IMG/VR virus record: IMGVR_UViG_3300009428_000004
Location: 1-64,000 of that record
DNA: 64,000 nt
DNA from: a virus
Reading direction: 5' to 3' (one strand)
The notes beneath the pieces are model-generated. The model saw nothing but the letters and a program-made list of their open reading frames with translations. It did no database searches and was not told the origin of the DNA. Positions within the stretch are counted from its first letter, which is position 1; each line of letters opens with the position of its first letter. This document shows, piece by piece, positions 44,944-53,947 of the stretch. The position numbers and the translations under genes are program-made.

Positions 44944-46932
44944 TTAGCCTTCGCAAGCTCTACACTCTTCGCCTTCTTCTATGGCGAGTGGTTTGTTTAA
45001 AAAGTCCATCAACTCGTTATAGCCGCCTACATATTCACCTGCGATATATACTTGCGGCACACTTTTGACATCTTTACGTCCAGTTACTTCTGCGGCTGTT
45101 TTGCCGATCTCTTTAAGGTCAATCTTATCGAATGGAATACCTCGTAACTTTAACTCTTCCATAGCCATGGAACAAAACGGACAATCTTTTTTGGAGTATA
45201 CGATGCTACGCATATCTCCAGCTAGTGCAACTCTTTCGACTTTCTCACTAACGTTCTCTGCACGTTGCTTTGCCTCTGTACGCAGATAATACAGCCCTTT
45301 GAGTCCTTCTTTCCATGCACGTAGATGTACTTGACTTACGTATGATTTAGGTGCTCCTGCAGGGAAGAATAGATTAACTGATTGTCCTTGACAGATATAC
45401 TTCTGTCTGTCTGCGGCATGTTGTACCACCCAGTTCTGATCTAATTCATCAGCAGTTTTAAATATAGCCTTTTCGCCTTCTGTTAAGAATGGCAGGTGTT
45501 GGACTGAACCCTTTTTAGTAATAATAGAAGTCCAATTAGTGTCATTGTTTTCTCCTTTAAATGTTAACAATGCTGATAGATACTTGTTCTTTACCAAGAA
45601 AGAGCCAGCACGTGTTCTATGAGTGTATGCATTAGCTTTCAAAGGCTCGATGGAGGGAGACGTGGCTAGGATCACACCAGATGATGCGTTAGGCGCAATT
45701 GCAAGCAAGTGTGAGTTACGTCTGCCCGAACCAATCCCATCTGGGTACTCACCACGCTCTACAGCTAGTCTCTCAGTCTCGGCCACAGCTTGCCTCTTAA
45801 TCTGACTGAAAACGACATCATTGATCTCTTTAGCCTTCTCAGACTCCCAAGCAACACCGTGCTTTTGCAGTAAACTATGGAATCCCATAGCTCCAAGTCC
45901 TAGAGAGCGTTCACGACCAGCACTAAACTTGGCACGTGAAATAGTATCAGGAGCATTCTCAATGAAGTACTCGATAACGTTATCTAACATACAGATAAGA
46001 TCAGCAACAATACTCGTATCTTTCCACTCATCATAGTATTCTAGATTCAAGGATGATAAGCAACACACAGCGGTGCGATCTTCGCTAGTTGGTAAATGAA
46101 TTTCATTACAGAGATTAGATCCATTGATCTTGAGACCCAAATCTTTCAGAGGTTGAGGCAGATCACGATTAGCAGTGTCGATGAAATTCATGTAAGGCTC
46201 ACCAGTTCTAAAGCGTGTCTCTATAATACGCTCCCACAGTTTACGAGCATCTACACTATCTTTAACACTTCCATCTTTTGGATCACGGAGGTCAAAAGAT
46301 TTCCCTTCTGCCGCGGCATTCATAAACTCATCAGTAATGTTTACAGCGTTGTGCAAGTTCAGAGCTTTACGTTGTACGTCACCTGTAGGTATACGCATGT
46401 TAAGAAATTCGATGATGTCTGGGTGAGAGATGTCCATGTATGCCGCATAAGAGCCCTTACGAGTTTTACCTTGACGATATGCAATCATGTCAGCATCTAC
46501 TGTGTGGAGAAAAGGCATAGGACCAGGTGCTACATCAGATACAGTACGCACATCAGACCAGTGACCACCAACTCCACCACCGTAAACAGATAGCCAACGT
46601 AACTCAGAAGTGTGACCAATAAGACCCTCAAGAGTGTCTGGAACATATGTCAAGAAACATGAGATGGGCATTCCTTTACCTTGTTTAGCACCATTAGGAG
46701 CATTAGACAATACTGGTGATGCGAACATGAACCACTTGTTAGAGACATAGTTATACAATCGTTGTGCCATGTCTTCATTCATATCTTCTCGGTATTTCGA
46801 CCATGCAGTTGATGCACGTTTGAAAGCCTCTTGTGGCGATTTCTCATACTCTGTTAAGTAAAAGTCTTTTAGCATTCCTACAGCGTAGGACTCTAGTAGA
46901 CTATCTTTTGTTTTATCTATCTTTATTGTCAT
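44944..46932 (-). CDS. nrdA: ribonucleotide reductase alpha subunit fused to glutaredoxin
   Basis: A 662-residue class Ia R1. It lacks the N-terminal ATP-cone. The substrate-site cysteine pair (PISCFLTYV and AVCCLSS) and the radical triad N-x-C-x-E (GSNLCNEIHLP) are present. From about residue 575 a glutaredoxin domain is fused, with active site CPFC (584-587), VPQVYI and GGYNEL, and the tail ends CRACEG, the usual R1 shuttle-cysteine type. The fusion would place the electron donor on the enzyme itself. Start and spacing to nrdB are normal. Confidence 0.93.
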   Translation of the reverse strand: MTIKIDKTKDSLLESYAVGMLKDFYLTEYEKSPQEAFKRASTAWSKYREDMNEDMAQRLYNYVSNKWFMFASPVLSNAPNGAKQGKGMPISCFLTYVPDTLEGLIGHTSELRWLSVYGGGVGGHWSDVRTVSDVAPGPMPFLHTVDADMIAYRQGKTRKGSYAAYMDISHPDIIEFLNMRIPTGDVQRKALNLHNAVNITDEFMNAAAEGKSFDLRDPKDGSVKDSVDARKLWERIIETRFRTGEPYMNFIDTANRDLPQPLKDLGLKINGSNLCNEIHLPTSEDRTAVCCLSSLNLEYYDEWKDTSIVADLICMLDNVIEYFIENAPDTISRAKFSAGRERSLGLGAMGFHSLLQKHGVAWESEKAKEINDVVFSQIKRQAVAETERLAVERGEYPDGIGSGRRNSHLLAIAPNASSGVILATSPSIEPLKANAYTHRTRAGSFLVKNKYLSALLTFKGENNDTNWTSIITKKGSVQHLPFLTEGEKAIFKTADELDQNWVVQHAADRQKYICQGQSVNLFFPAGAPKSYVSQVHLRAWKEGLKGLYYLRTEAKQRAENVSEKVERVALAGDMRSIVYSKKDCPFCSMAMEELKLRGIPFDKIDLKEIGKTAAEVTGRKDVKSVPQVYIAGEYVGGYNELMDFLNKPLAIEEGEECRACEG

Positions 46933-46953
46933 CTCATTTCCATTTATTTGTTA

Positions 46954-47841
46954 TTAGACTGCCATCATTGCTTTGATAGCACTCATTGGTTTATATCCCT
47001 CTAACTGGAAGTCAGAGACGTCCAAATCTAGTACTTCATCTAGTGAAGTAAACTTTGGCATACGTAGTGAAGGTAGGTTTTGCGGAATGCGCTTTAGTTG
47101 TTCGCTCACTGCTTCATAGTGTGTATTGTATATATGTACATCGCCAACCGTATGGACGAAATCACCGACTTGTAGACCAGTTATTTTCGCTATAATGTGT
47201 GTCAATAAAGCATAGCTTGCGATGTTAAAGGGTACACCTAAAAACATATCTGCGCTTCTCTGATACATTTGACAACTCAGTTTTCCATTGTTGACGTAGA
47301 ACTGCGACATAGTGTGACAAGGAGGTAAAGCCATCTGGTCGATCTGATTAGGATTCCATGCACTTAGAATTAATCTACGACTGTCCGGATTTGTTTTTAT
47401 CTCATTGATGAGCCACGTGATCTGGTCTGTCCCTTGAAGATGCGGCGCACTATTGTACATTGAGCCGTTGAAATTTCTCCATTGAAAGCCGTAAACTGGA
47501 CCAAGCCCTTTGTGCATGTAGTCATTGTGATAGCCTAAAGCTACACCTTGATTATCAGCATTAGCTGTCCATATAGTACTACGGTCATATAACTCTTTCC
47601 TATCTTCTCCGAACGTAATCTCTGCTAGTCTACGCTCATCGGTACTGCCTTCTAAGAACCACAGTAGTTCACCTACTACAGACTTCCAAGCCAACTTCTT
47701 AGTTGTAACAGCTGGAAACCCTCGTCTCAGGTCATACCTCATCTGATAACCAAAAATACTTTTAGTACCAGTTCCCGTTCGGTCCATACGCTCATCACCG
47801 TTGTCCATAATGTCTTGCATAGCTTCTAAGTATTGCTTCAC
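46954..47841 (-). CDS. td: thymidylate synthase (ThyA type)
   Basis: A 295-residue folate-dependent ThyA making dTMP from dUMP. Hallmarks are the N-terminal RTGTGTKSIFGYQMRYDL, active-site LPPCHTMSQFYV, the RSADMFLGVPFNIASYALL segment and DVHIYNTH. It overlaps DHFR by one base, the classic T4 td/frd layout. No intron interrupts it. Confidence 0.95.
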   Translation of the reverse strand: MKQYLEAMQDIMDNGDERMDRTGTGTKSIFGYQMRYDLRRGFPAVTTKKLAWKSVVGELLWFLEGSTDERRLAEITFGEDRKELYDRSTIWTANADNQGVALGYHNDYMHKGLGPVYGFQWRNFNGSMYNSAPHLQGTDQITWLINEIKTNPDSRRLILSAWNPNQIDQMALPPCHTMSQFYVNNGKLSCQMYQRSADMFLGVPFNIASYALLTHIIAKITGLQVGDFVHTVGDVHIYNTHYEAVSEQLKRIPQNLPSLRMPKFTSLDEVLDLDVSDFQLEGYKPMSAIKAMMAV

Positions 47842-48332
47842 TATATTGACCTTCTATACTTTTCGATTCGTAAATTTTTATCGACATCATACTCTTTATG
47901 AAACAATTCATAGTCGCACATATCGCTGAGATGTGTATCACAGTCGTAAACTCCGTTAATACGGCTTATCCATAACTCTTCGCACACATGCATTAGTGCC
48001 TTAAATGTAGTCGAACCACCTATTACCCAAACGTCTTGTTGAAATAGCGTCATCGTATGAGTCAGACTATCAACTTCTTGAAAGATCATATTAGGTCCAG
48101 ACAACATTTTAGGTCCAGTACTAAGGTCTTTAGTTGTTAATACTATGTTGTAGCGATCAGGAAGAGGAGCTGGCATAAGTGGATCATTCCAAGTTCTCCT
48201 TCCCATCACTACTACACAATTTTTGGTACTTCTCTTAAACCATTTTAAATCTTCACTGTTGTGCGGCCATGGTAGAGTGCCATTTTTTCCAATGCCATTC
48301 TCACGATCACACGCAAATATACCTCTAATCAA
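47841..48332 (-). CDS. frd: dihydrofolate reductase
   Basis: A 163-residue DHFR with GIGKNGTLPW, VVMGRRTW and WVIGGSTTFKALM. It restores tetrahydrofolate after thymidylate synthase. Coupled to td. Confidence 0.93.
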   Translation of the reverse strand: MIRGIFACDRENGIGKNGTLPWPHNSEDLKWFKRSTKNCVVVMGRRTWNDPLMPAPLPDRYNIVLTTKDLSTGPKMLSGPNMIFQEVDSLTHTMTLFQQDVWVIGGSTTFKALMHVCEELWISRINGVYDCDTHLSDMCDYELFHKEYDVDKNLRIEKYRRSI

Positions 48333-48353
48333 CTCACTTCTCCATGTTAAGTT

Positions 48354-48773
48354 TTATATCTTGTAGAACTTACCTATAAGCATCTTGATGGCTACAGTAC
48401 TTGGAATGAACATCCATTTTGAAAACACATAGCCCTTTGATTCCATCTTTTCTTTAGTGACGAATTTCTTCTGAATATTATCAGCGAATTCTCCATCGTA
48501 TCGTAATACAGCGTGTCCACGATCTGGAGTTTCTACGTAACAATAACAGATTTTAGCTTTGCGTGAAATGAGGTTCCACCAAAACTTCACATAACTATGA
48601 TCAGATATGTGCCATAAAAGAGTTAAAGCGAAGTCTTCGCAGTCACCCTCTAGTTTACCCTTAGCAGTCTCTTCTCGCATGATGTACCATGCATCTCTTT
48701 TACTGTACTGCTCACTATCATACCTGTATTTAAACTTCTTGCCAAGTGATTTGGCTAGGTCTTCTTTACTCAT
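48354..48773 (-). CDS. transglutaminase-like cysteine peptidase (BTLCP type)
   Basis: A 139-residue protein of the bacterial transglutaminase-like cysteine proteinase family. Cys lies in GDCEDFALT, His in GHAVLRY and Asp in FADNIQK, a complete triad. Such genes occur in marine T4-like phages. The target is unknown; head protein cleavage or host protein attack is possible. It has its own early promoter. Confidence 0.75.
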   Translation of the reverse strand: MSKEDLAKSLGKKFKYRYDSEQYSKRDAWYIMREETAKGKLEGDCEDFALTLLWHISDHSYVKFWWNLISRKAKICYCYVETPDRGHAVLRYDGEFADNIQKKFVTKEKMESKGYVFSKWMFIPSTVAIKMLIGKFYKI

Positions 48774-48796
48774 AAACATCTCTCCAATATTTAGTT

Positions 48797-48825
48797 ATAA
48801 TAACATAGTATTGAGAGGGTGTCAA
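48797..48825 (-). promoter_or_regulatory. early sigma70-like promoter
   Basis: TTGACA (48820-48825), 17-base spacer and TATTAT (48797-48802). Confidence 0.55.
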
Positions 48826-48839
48826 TACGCAATGCTATC

Positions 48840-49901
48840 TTAAGTTACTTTTTTCCATTCAGCCACCTCTAATTTTCCAGAGAGTCCCTGATAGGTGTTC
48901 ATATCTATAATCATCTCTATATCTATAGGATTGGTACCATTAAGAACCATATCATTGATATCTTTGACTATCTCCTTCTTAGGGAAGATGCAGACTTTGA
49001 AGCCTTTGTCTAGACATCTTTCCATACGCTGGACTATCTCTTTATTTCTTGGTTCGTTATCAAACACGAAAACAGCATTCTCTGTGTTCTCTAAACCTCT
49101 AGCATTACCATCAGCACCTGCCATAGCGACAGCGTTACTCAAGAAGAGACTGTCGATAGGACCTTCTGTAACATAGTACTTCTTGTTAAAGTCAACCTTG
49201 TCTAGATTAAACATCTTAGGCATAGTATCGTCTAGCATTATAGTTATATATCTTAGTTCGTCATCACCAAAAGCTCTAGCATTAAATCCGAACAAATTGC
49301 CGCCCTTGTCTATGAATGGCATGATCAGTCTAGGACGATCTCTCTCTATTGTAGGGAGCTTCCCAGGTACGATAGAGTTTACCCACTCATTAAACTTTGG
49401 CGCATAGTATAATTTATATTGTACCGATGCCGGGATCAGTCGTTTTTGCAAATAAATCTTAGCTTTATGATCATAATTTAGCTGAGAAATCTTTTTAATT
49501 TTTAGTAGAGGTGAGCCTTTCTTACGAAAGTTTGGTGCTTTCATTCTTAGCTTGTCTAACGGCTTTATTGGTTCTTGATGTCTATTCTGAAAGATTTCAC
49601 GTCTCTGACCTTTCTCTAAAGCAGAGTCGATCACATATTCATTGAATAGATTGTTGTCGATGAATCTAAGAAAACTACGCATATTGTGTGATGCGTTACA
49701 ATTATGGCAATAGATGATTGCGGTGTTTTCTTTCTCAAGAATCCATCCACGTGCCTTAGTTTTGTTCTTTTGAGAGTCACCACAGATAGGACATCTGAAG
49801 TTAGCCCTGTAAGGATTATGTGCCTTGACAGTAAATCTCTCTAATCTTACAGAGAGGATACCAGCATATTTTAGATCAGTAATATTCAATATAAACTCCA
49901 C
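48840..49901 (-). CDS. DNA primase (gp61-like)
   Basis: A 353-residue primase of the T4 gp61/DnaG type. An N-terminal zinc-binding domain has CPIC (37-40) and CHNC (65-68). The Toprim core shows KKYYVTEGPIDSLF and AVFVFDNEPRNKE, the acidic metal sites. It makes RNA primers for lagging-strand synthesis; no helicase gene lies in this window. The start is either GTG 49901 or TTG 49889; the latter has GGAG six bases upstream. Confidence 0.9.
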   Translation of the reverse strand: MEFILNITDLKYAGILSVRLERFTVKAHNPYRANFRCPICGDSQKNKTKARGWILEKENTAIIYCHNCNASHNMRSFLRFIDNNLFNEYVIDSALEKGQRREIFQNRHQEPIKPLDKLRMKAPNFRKKGSPLLKIKKISQLNYDHKAKIYLQKRLIPASVQYKLYYAPKFNEWVNSIVPGKLPTIERDRPRLIMPFIDKGGNLFGFNARAFGDDELRYITIMLDDTMPKMFNLDKVDFNKKYYVTEGPIDSLFLSNAVAMAGADGNARGLENTENAVFVFDNEPRNKEIVQRMERCLDKGFKVCIFPKKEIVKDINDMVLNGTNPIDIEMIIDMNTYQGLSGKLEVAEWKKVT

Positions 49902-49925
49902 GTATACAATTCAACCAATAAGTCT

Positions 49926-49953
49926 ATTATACACTATTGGTACGTGGTGTCAA
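49926..49953 (-). promoter_or_regulatory. early sigma70-like promoter
   Basis: TTGACA (49948-49953), 16-base spacer and TATAAT (49926-49931), before the primase. Confidence 0.8.
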
Positions 49954-49959
49954 GACATA

Positions 49960-50415
49960 TTATCGAAGGATATGTAAGAATCCTTCTAATTCAGCTAATA
50001 GGAATCCTACAACAGTAGCACCGCCTAGCATGACCCATTTCCATCGCTCTAGTTGAGTAATACGGTCATTCATTTTTGTGATGTATTGCTCACTTCTTTC
50101 ATCGTGTTCTTTGAGGAATGTCATGAGGCTTTCATGATTCTTTTCGGCTTGAAGCCTGTGTTCAGCTTCTTTCTCAGATATACGCTTATGTAACAATTCG
50201 TTTGCCGTCTCCCTAAGTCTATTGGACTCTATATTATCCGTAGAAGCTTTATCAAGTTGTGTATCGTGTACAGCGAGTATTCGGGATATGCCATTACTAG
50301 CATCCGCTATCTTATCTATAGCCATGTCTAATCTGCCTAATAAACCCTGTATATTAGACACATCATTTTTGAGTATTTCAACATCCGTACGGACGCTATT
50401 CAAATCTGTTTCCAC
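49960..50415 (-). CDS. coiled-coil protein with C-terminal membrane segment
   Basis: A 151-residue protein, nearly all helix with heptad-like spacing, ending in a membrane segment (VMLGGATVVGFLLAELEG). The plan resembles phage tail-anchored or holin-like coiled-coil proteins of marine phages. It follows the conserved 187-residue gene. Function unknown. Confidence 0.6.
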   Translation of the reverse strand: METDLNSVRTDVEILKNDVSNIQGLLGRLDMAIDKIADASNGISRILAVHDTQLDKASTDNIESNRLRETANELLHKRISEKEAEHRLQAEKNHESLMTFLKEHDERSEQYITKMNDRITQLERWKWVMLGGATVVGFLLAELEGFLHILR

Positions 50416-50423
50416 TGATTTAC

Positions 50424-50987
50424 CTATTTTGTTTGATTAGGAGTGCTATCGATCTCTATCGTAGCATCTCTAAAGCGTTTCAGCGGTTGTTTCTTCTTCT
50501 TCTTTTGCTGTGACTTACTAACGCCTGGCTCACCATCTGATCCTACACCAATACCTGCAATGTTACCGCTACCTGCACTATTAGCAGGAGCGTCTTCGTC
50601 AAAGGCACTTTCGAAGATTTTATCGATATCAATAGTAGATTCAACTAGATTCATATATTGCTCTAGTTTTTCTGTAAGTTGCTCTTCCGTGAGCGTGTTG
50701 CAGTCCGATTCAATTTGATTGTTTTCTTTAATCAAATATAGGGCAGCGGCATAAGATCCAATTCGACTCTTACCGCCAGGTACTTTCTCTAACAAACGCT
50801 TGAGCTTTGCGATCATAATATCAAAAATTTGAAATGAATCTTTTTGCTCACGTGTTGTAAAGTTTTTTCTTTTTATAAGTTGTTTGCCAGTTTCGTCAAT
50901 GATTCCTAATTTGAATGCCGACCATTCATTGAAGGGTGTTGCCAACCTTCGTATAAACTGGTAGACTAAAAATAGATCAACAATCAT
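50424..50987 (-). CDS. conserved T4-like marine phage protein
   Basis: A 187-residue protein starting MIVDLFLVYQFIRRLATPF. The FEKW-like WSAFKLGIID, KRLLEKVPGGKSRIGSYAAALYLIKE segments match a family conserved across marine T4-like phages, located near structural genes. The C-terminal half is a low-complexity linker and a KKKKKQPLKRFR basic patch. Possibly a head or tail assembly factor. Confidence 0.65.
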   Translation of the reverse strand: MIVDLFLVYQFIRRLATPFNEWSAFKLGIIDETGKQLIKRKNFTTREQKDSFQIFDIMIAKLKRLLEKVPGGKSRIGSYAAALYLIKENNQIESDCNTLTEEQLTEKLEQYMNLVESTIDIDKIFESAFDEDAPANSAGSGNIAGIGVGSDGEPGVSKSQQKKKKKQPLKRFRDATIEIDSTPNQTK

Positions 50988-51358
50988 AGCTCTCTCAACT
51001 CTTTAATAATTCTTGCGTCCAGAGGTATTTCTGAACTTATAATTTTCTCTTCGCTATACTCTACTAGTTCAGGCATAAAAGCTAAAAATACCACAAAAGG
51101 TTTTAAATACTTGTGATAGTCTCTAAGCTTAAAGAACAGCATAGTCGTAGCGGCTGAACCAAAACAGTTATACAAAACTGTCAAATGATTAAGAATCAAT
51201 CTGACCTTTAAATCATCATCATCTTCATATCTCTTAAACAATCTCTTTAAATGCTGAAAGCGTTTAAGATCGTCATAAAATTCATCTGCCGATGCTGCCA
51301 TTCTAATATCATAGTACTTTGCGGCATACAGCAAAAAGCTGTCTTCGTCTAGCTTCAT
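50984..51358 (-). CDS. conserved T4-like marine phage protein
   Basis: A 124-residue helical protein: EDSFLLYAAKYYD, FYDDLKRFQHLKRLF, LILNHLTVLYNCFG and TTMLFFKLRDY. It matches a small family found beside structural genes in marine T4-like phages (DUF7207-like as I recall). A TATAAATA late box and a large hairpin lie upstream. Confidence 0.65.
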   Translation of the reverse strand: MKLDEDSFLLYAAKYYDIRMAASADEFYDDLKRFQHLKRLFKRYEDDDDLKVRLILNHLTVLYNCFGSAATTMLFFKLRDYHKYLKPFVVFLAFMPELVEYSEEKIISSEIPLDARIIKELREL

Positions 51359-51382
51359 AGTTTATTCACCTTTAGTTAAATT

Positions 51383-51414
51383 ATACTGAAGAGCGATGTT
51401 CTGCTCTTCAGTAT
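51383..51414 (-). terminator. 12-bp perfect hairpin
   Basis: ATACTGAAGAGC (51383-51394) and GCTCTTCAGTAT (51403-51414) pair perfectly around an 8-base loop. The T-run is weak (ATAATTT). It could end the structural-gene transcript or form the leader of the late message starting at about 51409. Confidence 0.6.
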
Positions 51415-51422
51415 TATTTATA
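51415..51422 (-). promoter_or_regulatory. T4-type late promoter TATAAATA
   Basis: Exact late box directly before the 12-bp hairpin; downstream genes are 50984-51358 and 50424-50987. Confidence 0.65.
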
Positions 51423-51440
51423 ACTTCATTTATAATCAGT

Positions 51441-52592
51441 TTAAGACTGAGTAGCCACTACTTCGCTTGAAGTCAAGTCTTTCGCCGCTGTAGCACTTAC
51501 AACACAACGATACTTCTTACCAGCTAAGTTATTAGTGGTTCCAGTAATAGTCATTGTTGCAGTTGTTACGTTGGTGTAGATACCAGATGCAGAGATGTTA
51601 GATCCATCTTCTTGCCACTGATATGCTAGACCTGTATTTCCAGGTAGTGCTGTAGCAACTACAGCTAGAACGATGTTAGCATCGCCAGCTAAGTTAACTG
51701 TTGCTGAAGCTTGCGTAGGCTGAGTAGTGATTGCTACTTCTCTATCGAACAACAAGACATCATCAGTTCCGTCAACACCAACATCACCAGCAGTTCCTGC
51801 GGCAACTTTCATTGGTACGATATTTTCAATAACGTTTCGTGTTACACTGTCTGCGGCTGTAAAAGTTTGAGTTCCTACGCCTACAACTGTAAGTGCTTTA
51901 AGACCAGTTGCTCCACCAGCAATTGCTTGAGCGGCTGTAGTGTATAACTTAATCATGCCAGCGCCTACGTTATGTACGTAAACTACAGCACCGTCTGTTA
52001 GACCCGTTACGATTGTTTGACCGCCTCTAGAGTAAGTTACTGCGCTACCGTTAATCAATACAGGTTGATTATCAACTCTGACGATATTGTTAGCCAGATC
52101 GACTCCCACAGCAGTAGCATTAAAAGACAATACTGTTGCTGGTACTGCTTTAGTAGAGTACTCGTTCCAACCTGGAGTTTTAAATCCTTTAACACGGTTA
52201 GTCGATAAGCTTGCTTCAGTAGTATCGATGAAGTATGTGTCATCAGGTACTCTAACAAAGTTATGACCTGCACCAACTCCAACACCAGTAAGTCCTTTAA
52301 GACCTGTTGATGCGTGACCAGTGATAGCCTGTGCTTTAGTGCCATATAGCTTGATAGTGTCTGCGTCAACTCGATTAACAAATACGGTAGTCGCATCGGT
52401 CAAACCAGTGATAACAGTACCACCTGCATCATTGTACTGTACACCGTCGCCGGTGACATAGCTATGACCTGGTAGTTTAATTGTATTTGATGCTAGAACG
52501 ACCACTGCGGCGTTGGTTGCGTCAAATGTTGTTGTTTTTGTATTAACTTTTGGCGTTGCTGCCAAAGTGTCTACTGTTCCCCATAATGCCAT
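51441..52592 (-). CDS. virion surface protein with duplicated module and Ig-like domain
   Basis: A 383-residue protein. Two similar modules of about 95 residues (about 22-115 and 155-250) share V-x-VxANxI, a G-x-x-V-x-Y box, TVITGLTD/TIVTGLTD and a IKLYxTxAQAI-GLK(A/G)L pattern. The C-terminal 100 residues form an Ig-like domain (ITTQPTQASATVNL, YQWQEDGSNI, YRCVVSATA). Ig-like decorations bind capsids or host surfaces. Rich in Thr, Val, Ala and Asn, with few Cys. Confidence 0.75.
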   Translation of the reverse strand: MALWGTVDTLAATPKVNTKTTTFDATNAAVVVLASNTIKLPGHSYVTGDGVQYNDAGGTVITGLTDATTVFVNRVDADTIKLYGTKAQAITGHASTGLKGLTGVGVGAGHNFVRVPDDTYFIDTTEASLSTNRVKGFKTPGWNEYSTKAVPATVLSFNATAVGVDLANNIVRVDNQPVLINGSAVTYSRGGQTIVTGLTDGAVVYVHNVGAGMIKLYTTAAQAIAGGATGLKALTVVGVGTQTFTAADSVTRNVIENIVPMKVAAGTAGDVGVDGTDDVLLFDREVAITTQPTQASATVNLAGDANIVLAVVATALPGNTGLAYQWQEDGSNISASGIYTNVTTATMTITGTTNNLAGKKYRCVVSATAAKDLTSSEVVATQS

Positions 52593-52593
52593 T

Positions 52594-52761
52594 TCATTTC
52601 TCCTTGTTTAAATGGTTCGTTTCTTCATTTTGAATTTCTTCTGACTGATGCCCAGTAGCGTGGTATACGCTATCTATAAACATCTGTGCTTCATACATTG
52701 TTGCGTGGTTTGGCCAATTCTCGACTACATCCGCACAAAATCTTTTTATCCACTCTTTCAT
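52594..52761 (-). CDS. 55-residue small protein
   Basis: Starts MKEWIKRFCADVVENWPNHA; ends just before the Ig-like gene. No clear ribosome site; an AATAAATA late-like box overlaps the start. Unknown function. Confidence 0.5.
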   Translation of the reverse strand: MKEWIKRFCADVVENWPNHATMYEAQMFIDSVYHATGHQSEEIQNEETNHLNKEK

Positions 52762-52766
52762 ACTAT

Positions 52767-53945
52767 TTATTGAACGTAGCAGTTCAACTCGTACTTCGAA
52801 CCCATGTTATATACTTGGATTTGTAAGAACTTTCTTGTTGGCTTGCCGCCCTTCTCTAGTTTGATAGAATATCTGTTTGTCTTATCTTTACTAGGTTTTT
52901 TAGGACCAGTAGCGACTTTATTAGACCAATCGTCCTCATCAACGTCATATCCCTGCTTCTTAGCAACTGCAATAGCTTCTTGCACTGCGGCAGAAAATGT
53001 GTTATGAAGTACTTTATAGGCTGAAGCTTCTACAGTATACGTTAAATCTTTGCCCTCGTCAAGCTCTAATTCAACTTCTTCCTTAACAATCTTGAAGTGA
53101 GTAGCTGGTACAGCCTTTAAAGCAGGATCTTTCCAATGCTTCATAGCTTTGTTGATTGCTTCGAATGCACTACGTGCCTTGACAGTTACGTTCTGACCCT
53201 TCTTTAGCTTATTAACAGGCTTAACTACACTAATTGTCCAGTTACCCATAGCTTCTACAAGATCAAAAGCTTCGTCTAGTAATACTTCTTCCTTGAGTTG
53301 AGCTTTAAGTTTATCAAGCTTCTTCTGCATAGCAAGCTTCTTCATCTTAACTGAAGAGGTATTACCGAAGAACGTCTTCATGTGCTTCTCAGTTTGATCT
53401 ATCTGCTTTTGAATCTTAACTTTATCTACAGAGGCATTCATTGATCCATAGGATTCGTCAAGGTCTTCGTTTACTCTTTTGAGTACCGCTTTCACTTGAG
53501 GATGATTAGACAGACCCTTTTTGATCTTGTCAATAGCTTGAGTTGCGCCAGTCATATCGCCACCTTTGTAGCGTTTGTCTGTAGCAACACCAATTGCCAT
53601 TTTTATTTCTTTAGGTGAAAAGCCTTCGTCCATCTGAGTTTCCTCTTTGAAAGTTTTGAGTGTCGTAATCATATCTTTGTATGATTTGCCCATAGCATCT
53701 TGCATCTTCATTTTAGAATCTGGCTTACGTACCTTAGCAAACTTGTCTAAAGCGATCTTCATGATATTCATAGGCACCTTCTGAGACTTACCGTCACCAA
53801 ATTTGATAGCTAGATTACCACGAACATCCATAGACTTTCTCAACTGCATGACGATATTCATCTTAGCAGAGGCTTTATCTTTGTCTGTTGCAACTAGATC
53901 GAAATCAGCTGGATCAAATTTAGCTTCGTCTATTACATCAGTCAC
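52767..53945 (-). CDS. multidomain head-core-type protein
   Basis: A 392-residue Lys-rich protein made of small helical or beta domains joined by acidic linkers: EETQMDEGFS, NEDLDESYG, KEEVLLDEAFDLVEAMG and EEVELELDEGK. Linkers carry LxE-like sites of the kind cut by T4 gp21 prohead protease. The C-terminal domain ends in a strand-rich KLEKGGKPTRKFLQIQ. It adjoins two similar core-type proteins and may be a scaffold or internal head protein that matures by cleavage. Confidence 0.6.
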   Translation of the reverse strand: MTDVIDEAKFDPADFDLVATDKDKASAKMNIVMQLRKSMDVRGNLAIKFGDGKSQKVPMNIMKIALDKFAKVRKPDSKMKMQDAMGKSYKDMITTLKTFKEETQMDEGFSPKEIKMAIGVATDKRYKGGDMTGATQAIDKIKKGLSNHPQVKAVLKRVNEDLDESYGSMNASVDKVKIQKQIDQTEKHMKTFFGNTSSVKMKKLAMQKKLDKLKAQLKEEVLLDEAFDLVEAMGNWTISVVKPVNKLKKGQNVTVKARSAFEAINKAMKHWKDPALKAVPATHFKIVKEEVELELDEGKDLTYTVEASAYKVLHNTFSAAVQEAIAVAKKQGYDVDEDDWSNKVATGPKKPSKDKTNRYSIKLEKGGKPTRKFLQIQVYNMGSKYELNCYVQ

Positions 53946-53947
53946 GT

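Noticed and set aside
46096-46593. 165-residue plus-strand open frame inside nrdA
   Set aside because: Antisense shadow of a well-conserved coding region with no promoter or ribosome site.
44944-47841. Group I introns or homing endonucleases in nrdA, nrdB or td as in T4
   Set aside because: All three reading frames are continuous and full length; no insertion is present.
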